Positions 25,212-30,823 of a stretch of 30,823 bases of DNA are shown piece by piece. A program made the translations under genes and the position numbers. The DNA lies in NCBI GenBank assembly GCA_002501805.1, contig DAOI01000031.1, forward strand, positions 1 through 30,823. Direction: 5' to 3'. How positions within the stretch are numbered: the stretch's first letter is position 1; the number at the start of each line of letters is the position of its first letter. The notes beneath the pieces were generated by a model that made no database searches, was not told where the DNA came from, and saw only the letters and a list, made by a program, of their open reading frames with translations. The stretch comes from Euryarchaeota archaeon UBA463. GTDB lineage: Archaea; Thermoplasmatota; Poseidoniia; Poseidoniales; Thalassarchaeaceae.

Positions 25212-25304
25212 ATGAGTGTATCATTGAGTGCAGACAGCCTTTGGGAGCGACTGGAAAGACAGCTTGAGTCTTGGGACTTCCCAATTATCCCTATAGAAGC
25301 ATGA
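25212..25304 (+). CDS. Possible 30-residue leaderless microprotein
   Basis: A short open frame of 30 codons starting with ATG at 25212 and ending TGA at 25302-25304. It holds an amphipathic segment 'LWERLERQLESWDFPIIPIE' with three acidic and three basic residues in the helix part. Two features support it: the ATG sits at the predicted transcription start 26 bases after TATATATG, and its stop overlaps an in-frame ATG (25301) of the SDR as ATGA. No family was recognised. It could be a regulatory leader peptide, a true microprotein, or a chance frame. Confidence 0.35.
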   Translation: MSVSLSADSLWERLERQLESWDFPIIPIEA

Positions 25305-25321
25305 TTTTCAGGGGGGATTTT

Positions 25322-26050
25322 GTGGGTTCATATCTTGTAGTAGGCGGGAGTAGCGATATCGGCCTCATCCTTTGTAAGAGGCTAATTGAAGAAGGAAACT
25401 CGGTGACAGTGATTGGAAGGGATTCTTCAAGAATGAGTCAAATCAAGGACCTGGGTGTCAGAGTTTTCATCGGAGACGCTACAGATGAGCTATTCGTTTC
25501 AGAAGTAGTAACTAGCTTTTCTAGTGAAGGGGACGGAAAAATTGACGGTGTCGCGCACTTGGTTGGTTCACTACTAATCAGACCCCCTCATGCACTAAGC
25601 TCTGAGGCATTCAATGAGGTCATCAATACCAACCTAACGTCTGCATTCGTGGTCCTCTCAAAGGCGTGTAAGTACATGTTACGAAACGGTGGTGGCAGAA
25701 TAGTGTTCACTTCGAGTGTTGCGGCCAGTGTCGGGCTAGTCAATCATGAGGCTATCTCAGCTGCTAAGGGGGGAATTGAGTCAATGGCCAGATCTGCCGC
25801 CGCTACTTACAGTAAGAGAGGCATACGGATCAATGTAGTAGCCCCAGGCCTTACAGACACAAGAATGGCAAAACCGATAACAAAATCTGAAGCTTCCAAG
25901 GAAGCAGCAGTGAGTAAAATTCCACTGAACAGAATCAATCTACCTGAGGAGGTATCTGATGCTATTTTGTGGTTATTGACTAATGCCCCGGATAATATCA
26001 CTGGACAAATTTTGCACCTAGATGGCGGGATGTCTCAAGTTAGGGGATAG
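25322..26050 (+). CDS. Short-chain dehydrogenase/reductase-family protein lacking the catalytic Tyr
   Basis: 242 residues from GTG 25322, which has AGGGGGG 6 bases upstream and gives the usual SDR start 'GSYLVVGGSSDIG'. ATG 25301, coupled to the microprotein stop, and TTG 25271 are alternatives. Classical SDR marks are the Rossmann motif VGGSSDIG (the middle Gly replaced by Asp), 'VINTNLTSAFVVLSKAC', 'GGRIVFTSSVAAS' (Ser about 132), 'RINVVAPGLTDTRM' and 'ILHLDGGM'. The active-site YxxxK reads ISAAK: Ile 145 stands where the Tyr belongs while Lys 149 remains. Normal Tyr-based carbonyl reduction is therefore doubtful. It is followed after 2 nt by a Rieske ferredoxin, so both are probably made together. 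Product and substrate unknown. Confidence 0.82.
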   Translation: MGSYLVVGGSSDIGLILCKRLIEEGNSVTVIGRDSSRMSQIKDLGVRVFIGDATDELFVSEVVTSFSSEGDGKIDGVAHLVGSLLIRPPHALSSEAFNEVINTNLTSAFVVLSKACKYMLRNGGGRIVFTSSVAASVGLVNHEAISAAKGGIESMARSAAATYSKRGIRINVVAPGLTDTRMAKPITKSEASKEAAVSKIPLNRINLPEEVSDAILWLLTNAPDNITGQILHLDGGMSQVRG

Positions 26051-26052
26051 TA

Positions 26053-26409
26053 ATGAACTGGCAGAACGCGATAAGGGCCAATAAGCTCGGAGAAGGAAAA
26101 AGCAAGATGGTCACTGTCGGGTCAAAAATACTCATGATTGTGAACATGGAAGGTGATTTTCATGCTACAGAGGGACTCTGTAAACACATGAAATGGCCCT
26201 TGTCATGGGGAGGCAAGATTGAGGATGGATGTGTCACATGCCCTCTTCACCAAACCACTCACTGCATATCGGATGGGAGTCTGGTCGAATGGGCGCCATT
26301 TCCACTCTTTCCACCTTATGGGAGGCTTGTAGGATCCATGGTTTCCAAGAAGGACCTCGGAATTTTCGAGACACGCTTAGAAGATGGCTTTGTTCAGGTG
26401 CTGATCTGA
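26053..26409 (+). CDS. Rieske-type [2Fe-2S] ferredoxin domain protein
   Basis: 118 residues, soluble, a single Rieske fold. Cluster ligands are C43-K-H45 and C63-P-L-H66 (CxH...CxxH), with 17 residues between the pairs, as in dioxygenase-type and NirD-type ferredoxins. There is no signal peptide or membrane helix, unlike the Rieske subunits of cytochrome bc complexes. It begins 2 nt after the SDR stop, so it could deliver electrons in a pathway with the SDR or an oxygenase encoded elsewhere. No oxygenase catalytic domain is present in the window. The Gly-rich loop after CxH is altered (MKWPLSWGG). Confidence 0.88.
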   Translation: MNWQNAIRANKLGEGKSKMVTVGSKILMIVNMEGDFHATEGLCKHMKWPLSWGGKIEDGCVTCPLHQTTHCISDGSLVEWAPFPLFPPYGRLVGSMVSKKDLGIFETRLEDGFVQVLI

Positions 26410-26473
26410 TCTCCCAAATCTGTCCTGAACTAGTAATCCTGAATAGTGTTCACAAATTGGGAAGGGCGTTGGC

Positions 26474-28396
26474 ATGATAGAGGGAGTCCTAGTTGATGAT
26501 GAGGGCAACACCCTTTACGCCCCGATTGGGGAAACTGGCAACAAGTCGGTAGCTCCCTCAAAATGGAAAATATGGCTATCGGCAACTGGATTGGTGGCGC
26601 TAATGGTCATGGTCTCCCTGCAAGGGTGGATCATTGACGATGTTGTCGATGATATCAAAAAGGAATTGGGCATATATGAGAGAGTTCCTGTTTGGGAAAG
26701 GTCAGAGTGGCCTTACGTGACCAGCTACTCAAATGGTTATGTGATGGAATTTGGACAATATGACATACTGGAGACTGAAAATGACTGGAACTCTACACAT
26801 CATTTTGTGGAGTTTCAACTGCCTCTCAGTGAAGGCGGTTCAGCACCCAATGGGTTGGTGAGCTTGGCGGTTTGGCTACCAGATGTCCCTGAGGGAGTTA
26901 CAGTTCCAATCATAGCGGAATTCGGGCCCTACTTCGATGAAGTAAGTGTTGAGACTCCGTCAATTGAAGTCCCCGGAACGTGGTTAGGTCAGATGATAAT
27001 TGACCAACTCCTACCTCACGGCTACGGATTCGCACAGGTCTCGGTTATGGGCACTGGTCGTTCTAATCACTGTATGGACCTAATGGGAAATGCTGAGCAA
27101 CTAGGCGTGGATGCGGCTGTGACATGGCTGGGGACACAGGATTGGAGTAACGGCAAAGTCGCAATGATAGGAAAGTCCTACGATGGCTCCACGCCGTGGC
27201 AAGCAGCTACATTTGGAAATGAGCATCTGGCAACAATAGTCCCCATTTCTGGCCTAATAGGGGTGATGGAGCTGATGTGGAAGAATGGAAGCAGCGAAGC
27301 AAGGGCGGCGATTATGCATAATGGCGTCTATGGCTCTTATGGTATCGATGGCGATGACGGGGACTTAGGAAACATGTGTCCGGACTATATCATCGGACCG
27401 GGTACAGGGATCTCGGCTTACATTTGGGGAAGCGAGTTTGCTGGCACCTATTGGGAGGAGAGGTACTTCCTCGATAGGGTGCTTCAGAACTATCAGGGAT
27501 CAGTATACCTGATCCAGGGGATGCATGACTGGAACGTTGACCCACACATGGCGATACCAGTGATTAATCAACTGAAGGATGCCGGTATAGAGTCCAAGGG
27601 ACTATTTGGGCAATGGGACCACGATTACCCCGACAGGCCCGACTATCACTTTGATCGCTCCGGGGAGGGCAGGGGGAGAGAGGCGTACCCCGAGATGGTT
27701 CGGTTTGACTGGATGCAGGATCTACTAGAATGGTTTGACTGGTACCTGAAGGGCATAGGCGAACAACCGGGATTATTCGTGGAGATCCAGTCAAACCAAG
27801 GTCAGTGGAGAATTGAGGACAGATACCCTCCGGAGGGGATGGAGGAAATGTCCCTAGACCTTGGAGGCGCCCTATCCAACATCGCAGGAGGAACTACAAA
27901 TATTCTCCCTAACGGTAATTTTGGGCCTGTTTACGAGAGTTACCCGCTTGTTGAGGACATATGGATTTCTGGCCTTCCAAGACTGCATGTCGATGTATCC
28001 ACGTCTACCTTGGGAGGGCAGATATACGCCCTTCTGGAAGATTGCTCGGAGGCGGGAGACTGTATTCACATTGGGCATGCCATAATGGATTTGAGATATC
28101 ATGAGGGCGGATCTGATGAGCAGACCTGGATACCCATTCTAGAGACAATCAATGCCAAGATGGAGTTCTTCGCCATGGATGTTCAGATAGAGGCTGGACA
28201 TACCATCAGGCTATCTCTCGCCAGTACGGGGGAAGACTACCTTCCTGCCTCAACCAGCTCCGTTGTAACGGTTCAGGAGGGACCCGGTTCTAACCTAATT
28301 TTGGATATAATAGATAGGGATTCCAAGCTTCTCTTCGACCCACCATCTTGCACTCACGTGGTTTGTGAAGAGTGGTTGAATCAGACCTCAATCTAG
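26474..28396 (+). CDS. Membrane-anchored CocE/NonD-type (S15) serine hydrolase
   Basis: 640 residues. A cytoplasmic N-terminus of about 30 residues and one membrane helix (about 31-54) anchor an outside alpha/beta-hydrolase. The oxyanion/strand region 'VPIIAEFGPYFD' is followed by the nucleophile motif G-K-S-Y-D-G with Ser 235. The likely acid is in 'GMHDWNVDP' (Asp 352 or 357) and the His in 'GQWDHDYPD' (His 383). The C-terminal jelly-roll of X-Pro dipeptidyl-peptidase-like enzymes ends the protein ('IEAGHTIRLSLAST'). Members cleave X-Pro peptides, cocaine-like esters or acyl-amides; here a peptidase or esterase acting on dissolved organic matter is likely. It lies 64 nt after the Rieske gene, so may share its transcript. 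Confidence 0.87.
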   Translation: MIEGVLVDDEGNTLYAPIGETGNKSVAPSKWKIWLSATGLVALMVMVSLQGWIIDDVVDDIKKELGIYERVPVWERSEWPYVTSYSNGYVMEFGQYDILETENDWNSTHHFVEFQLPLSEGGSAPNGLVSLAVWLPDVPEGVTVPIIAEFGPYFDEVSVETPSIEVPGTWLGQMIIDQLLPHGYGFAQVSVMGTGRSNHCMDLMGNAEQLGVDAAVTWLGTQDWSNGKVAMIGKSYDGSTPWQAATFGNEHLATIVPISGLIGVMELMWKNGSSEARAAIMHNGVYGSYGIDGDDGDLGNMCPDYIIGPGTGISAYIWGSEFAGTYWEERYFLDRVLQNYQGSVYLIQGMHDWNVDPHMAIPVINQLKDAGIESKGLFGQWDHDYPDRPDYHFDRSGEGRGREAYPEMVRFDWMQDLLEWFDWYLKGIGEQPGLFVEIQSNQGQWRIEDRYPPEGMEEMSLDLGGALSNIAGGTTNILPNGNFGPVYESYPLVEDIWISGLPRLHVDVSTSTLGGQIYALLEDCSEAGDCIHIGHAIMDLRYHEGGSDEQTWIPILETINAKMEFFAMDVQIEAGHTIRLSLASTGEDYLPASTSSVVTVQEGPGSNLILDIIDRDSKLLFDPPSCTHVVCEEWLNQTSI

Positions 28397-28434
28397 CGTG
28401 ATTAGAAGTTTGAAAAGGACACAAAATTTGTGAC

Positions 28435-28472
28435 GATAAATACTAAGAACAACGGACATATATACAAGAGGG
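28435..28472 (+). promoter_or_regulatory. Promoter and ribosome-binding site of the cytosine methyltransferase gene
   Basis: GATAAATACT (28435-28444) is a TATA candidate about 36 bases before ATG 28476. A second box, CATATATAC (28457-28465), is too close for a leaderless start. GAGGG (28468-28472) is a Shine-Dalgarno-like run only 3 nt from the ATG. Confidence 0.35.
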
Positions 28473-28475
28473 ATA

Positions 28476-29423
28476 ATGTTCAGGTGTGCCTCATTTTTTG
28501 CAGGAGTCGGGGGAATCGATCTCGGCTTTGGACGAGCTGGATTTGACGTAGTCTACGCGAACGAAATCTGCGAAAAGGCATCTATTACCTTCAATCAAAA
28601 TCATGAGATTGAGTTAGACACTAGAGACATTAGGAACGTTCGGTCCAGTGAAATACCCGATTTCGATATTATGTTAGCTGGCTTTCCCTGTCAGGCGTTT
28701 TCAGTTGCAGGATACAGGCAGGGATTCGATGATGAAAAAGGAAGGGGGAACCTGTATTTTGAGTTGGAGAGAATCATGAAAGACAAGCGTCCCTCCATTG
28801 TATTCTTAGAAAATGTGAAAAATCTGGCTGGCCATGACAGAGGAAGGACATTCAGTATAATCCGTAACTCGATGCAGAGTCTAGGGTACGAAATACACCA
28901 TAAGGTAATGAATGCGTGTGATTATGGAGACATCCCCCAGAATAGGGAGAGAATCTACATTGTCGGTTTCTTGGATAGCGGTATATCGAATTGTTTCAAA
29001 TTTCCAGATAAGGTTCAGCTAGAGACCACCATCGGGGATATCTTCGATTTTGAGGAAAGGGTCGATGATCGATACTACTATCGAGAGGATGCATACATGT
29101 ACGATGATCTCAAGAGGGACATGACATCAATTGAAACAGTATATCAGTGGAGGAGGAAGTATGTTCGTGAAAACAAGAGCAATCTATGCCCAACATTGAC
29201 GGCGAACATGGGAACGGGTGGCCACAACGTTCCTTTGATAAAAACCCAATATGGGTTTAGGAAATTAACGCCGAAAGAGTGCTTTATGATACAAGGATTC
29301 GATCGGACATTCGTACTTCCTGAGAATGTTGCAGACTCTCATTTGTACAAACAAGCAGGGAACTCTGTTGTGGTCCCTGTCATAGAAAGAATTGCATTGG
29401 AAATCAAATCAGTCCATGGATGA
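28476..29423 (+). CDS. DNA (cytosine-5) methyltransferase, apparently orphan
   Basis: Transfers methyl from S-adenosylmethionine to C5 of cytosine in a specific DNA site. 315 residues, the compact type II length. Motif I 'FFAGVGGIDLGFGRAG', motif IV with catalytic Cys 72 ('GFPCQAFS'), motif VI 'FLENVKNL' (Glu 111), motif VIII 'PQNRERIYIVGF', motif IX 'RKLTPKECFMIQGF' and motif X 'QAGNSVVVPV' are all present and in order, so it looks active. The target-recognition stretch (about residues 195-255) is short and contains 'YQWRRKYVREN' and 'CPTLTANMGTGGHNVP'; the site cannot be read from it. No restriction endonuclease lies on either side: upstream is the S15 hydrolase and downstream tRNA-Ala. The location next to a tRNA is a common insertion place, but no integrase or repeat was found. 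Confidence 0.94.
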   Translation: MFRCASFFAGVGGIDLGFGRAGFDVVYANEICEKASITFNQNHEIELDTRDIRNVRSSEIPDFDIMLAGFPCQAFSVAGYRQGFDDEKGRGNLYFELERIMKDKRPSIVFLENVKNLAGHDRGRTFSIIRNSMQSLGYEIHHKVMNACDYGDIPQNRERIYIVGFLDSGISNCFKFPDKVQLETTIGDIFDFEERVDDRYYYREDAYMYDDLKRDMTSIETVYQWRRKYVRENKSNLCPTLTANMGTGGHNVPLIKTQYGFRKLTPKECFMIQGFDRTFVLPENVADSHLYKQAGNSVVVPVIERIALEIKSVHG

Positions 29424-29428
29424 AGTAA

Positions 29429-29505
29429 TGGTGGACGCTGGGGGATTTGAACCCCCGGCCGCCTGGTTGCAAACCAGGCGCTCTTCCAAGCTGAGCTAAG
29501 CGCCC
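29429..29505 (-). tRNA. tRNA-Ala (TGC)
   Basis: A 77-nt cloverleaf on the minus strand: acceptor GGGCGCT pairs with AGCGTCC and contains the G3:U70 wobble pair that identifies alanine tRNA. The anticodon stem CCTGG/CCAGG holds loop TTTGCAA (anticodon TGC). The T-arm is GGGGG-TTCAAAT-CCCCC. Discriminator A and CCA are encoded. No intron. An AT-rich stretch at 29551-29560 about 50 bases upstream may be its promoter. Confidence 0.97.
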
Positions 29506-29558
29506 CTAAGCCAGCGGGAGGGCTAGGGGTTATTGAGGGCAACCGTTGAAATAAAGAT

Positions 29559-30155
29559 TTATGGCTTACTAGAGAGGAGCATTGGAAGGAGGACAAAAAT
29601 CCCTGCAATAGAAGCCACTAGAGCGAACCTCAAGGGTGTTTGATCGGTTGGTTGACTCTGTACCTCTTCGACTGCTCCGATAGGTAGCACTTGGTCTGGG
29701 GAATGGCTGTCTTCCGAAAAGGAAACAACAAAACCACGCTCCACCGTTGTTCCGTTGAAATCAATCTGATGCACCATCGAAATGTTGGAGGGCAATAGTC
29801 CGTTTGAAGGATCCAATAGGAGCAAGTAAGTAACTTCGCAAGAAGGGTCTACCTTTTGGCTGGTTTCATTGAGCTCGCAAGCACTGCTCAGCCAAGGAGT
29901 GGCGATATCATCAACTCCGTCGAATACATCATCCCCCTCCACATCCACGAGAATCCTGTGTGTCGCATTTTCCCTTCCGTCCACATTGTAGAAGAACAGG
30001 GAGTCAGATGAGACGAGAATTCCGGGAGAGACGCCATTCGGAGTGATGCCATCCTCCTTCAGTAGGATTGTGTATTCCTTGGGCTCGTGTGCCGATACCG
30101 GTGACGCCAACAACAGAGAAACCACTACCATGGCTAACCCCGCGTTTGTGTTCAT
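29559..30155 (-). CDS. Secreted, C-terminally anchored small protein, possibly cupredoxin-like
   Basis: 198 residues. A signal peptide (1-22, ending VSA-H), a beta-rich ectodomain of about 125 residues, a Ser/Gln/Pro linker and a C-terminal membrane helix (about 176-194) with a short tail. The order 'GITPNGVSPGILVSSDSLFFYNVDGRENATH' (His 66), Cys 106 and His 129 recalls blue-copper folds, where a strand follows 'ftP..v.v..Gd.v.f.N...h'. The classical Cys-x-x-x-x-His cluster is not present, so copper binding is doubtful. Cys 93 and Cys 106 may form a disulfide. It is divergent from the LVIVD-repeat surface gene (53 bp between starts). Family not firmly recognised. Confidence 0.62.
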   Translation of the reverse strand: MNTNAGLAMVVVSLLLASPVSAHEPKEYTILLKEDGITPNGVSPGILVSSDSLFFYNVDGRENATHRILVDVEGDDVFDGVDDIATPWLSSACELNETSQKVDPSCEVTYLLLLDPSNGLLPSNISMVHQIDFNGTTVERGFVVSFSEDSHSPDQVLPIGAVEEVQSQPTDQTPLRFALVASIAGIFVLLPMLLSSKP

Positions 30156-30208
30156 GACCCTGCGTGAGGGGGCGATGGCTTCAACATGACCTATGCCCTC
30201 CGGTTAAT

Positions 30209-30823
30209 GTGAGTTCAGAAAGGGCAGTGGCCGCGATTGGTCTGGCTGTCTGCTTGGTAGTCGCAGTTTTCGCTACTGTGACGCTCTCAGATAGTGAAAC
30301 GACAAATAATTCTTCAACTGCCGAGTTAGTTGATCCCTTGATCCAAACTGAGGATCACGATCACAGAAATGCCAGCCAGCATGTGATGTTCACAGATAAC
30401 ATAAGGGCCGTTAGCTACAACCCTCTAACTGCACCGGGTAATGCGGAGATTCAAGTTGCGGATTCTCCGGACGGCAAGAGGTACGCATACATCGCAGGAT
30501 GGTCAGAGATGCATATCGTAGATGTCACCAACCCGGAGAATACCACAGTAACGGGTGTTTACTACGACCCCAACACGCAGGTCTTAGATGTTAAGTACCT
30601 GGAGTACAATGCTAGAGAGTATGTGATAGTGCAGAATCAGTTGGTTGATCCGGGGGCTGCTGACCCAAATGTCGGGTCGTGGGAGGACCCAGCGCAAGTC
30701 ACTGTCACATTAGTTGATGTAACGGACAAAAGTAATCCTAGCTGGGTCGATTCATGGTATGATGCCGATCATCCCAGCGGTCCACACAACCTGTACACAC
30801 ACATGATCGATAACGAGTGGTAC
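30209..30823 (+). CDS. LVIVD-repeat (beta-propeller) surface protein, 3' truncated by window edge
   Basis: Starts at GTG 30209 and stays open for 205 codons to the window end. The N-terminal membrane or signal helix is about residues 6-25, then a His/Asp-rich stretch 'TEDHDHRNASQHV'. Repeats typical of LVIVD/'choice-of-anchor' propellers follow: 'RYAYIAGWSEMHIVDVTNPENTTVTG', 'EYVIVQNQLVDP' and 'VTLVDVTDKSNPSWVDSW', then 'HNLYTHMIDNEWY' at the edge. Such proteins are secreted, calcium- or sugar-associated surface proteins of unknown activity. An ATG just before the GTG is closed at once by TGA, so GTG is the start. No stop is seen. Confidence 0.78.
   Translation, partial: MSSERAVAAIGLAVCLVVAVFATVTLSDSETTNNSSTAELVDPLIQTEDHDHRNASQHVMFTDNIRAVSYNPLTAPGNAEIQVADSPDGKRYAYIAGWSEMHIVDVTNPENTTVTGVYYDPNTQVLDVKYLEYNAREYVIVQNQLVDPGAADPNVGSWEDPAQVTVTLVDVTDKSNPSWVDSWYDADHPSGPHNLYTHMIDNEWY

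Noticed and set aside
28476..29423. Complete restriction-modification system
   Set aside because: Only the methyltransferase is present; both neighbours are unrelated (S15 hydrolase and tRNA-Ala).

Overview
The window looks like a chromosomal segment of an uncultured marine euryarchaeon, most likely Thermoplasmatota of the Marine Group II (Poseidoniales) or III type. Archaeal markers are a TFB transcription factor, a stand-alone GMP synthetase ATP-pyrophosphatase subunit, archaeal-type serine hydroxymethyltransferase, a DUF112/TctA-like permease, a PGF-CTERM surface protein and probable TATA boxes placed for leaderless or short-leader mRNAs. Bacterial-type metabolic genes (split glycine decarboxylase, GcvT, a DeoA-length phosphorylase) and several very large acidic surface proteins fit the same group. 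The lineage call is inference; no rRNA gene is present.

Layout. 1-1434: 3' part of a TctA-like permease. 1527-4166: a two-helix-anchored ectodomain protein that resembles the CD36/LIMP-2 family. 4250-11177 (+): a three-gene coupled operon: a giant lamin-tail/PhoX-like/double-PLD surface protein, a pyrimidine-nucleoside phosphorylase and an acyltransferase-like membrane protein. 11162-12703 (-): SHMT plus a small secreted protein. 12807-15071 (+): a calcium-repeat surface protein with a PGF-CTERM tail. 15072-20410 (-): gcvPA, gcvPB, a membrane protein, purE and the GMP synthetase subunit, followed by tRNA-Asn. 20519-21364 (+): an epimerase-like protein with degenerate motifs. 21358-24009 (-): gcvT and an EF-hand protein. 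24143-25171 (+): TFB. 25212-28396 (+): a possible 30-residue leaderless microprotein, an SDR lacking the catalytic Tyr, a Rieske ferredoxin and a membrane-anchored S15-type hydrolase. 28476-29423 (+): an orphan cytosine-5 methyltransferase. 29429-30155 (-): tRNA-Ala and a small anchored secreted protein. 30209 to the end (+): an LVIVD-repeat surface protein, truncated.

Two themes recur. One is folate-linked one-carbon, glycine and purine metabolism (glyA, gcvT, gcvPA, gcvPB, purE, GMP synthetase); gcvH is not in the window. The other is cell-surface capture or degradation of organic matter (PLD/PhoX protein with nucleoside phosphorylase, S15 hydrolase, CD36-like protein, Ca-repeat protein), as expected of a heterotroph. 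No mobile element, CRISPR array, rRNA gene or integrase was seen, and no stretch over 300 bases lacks a gene.
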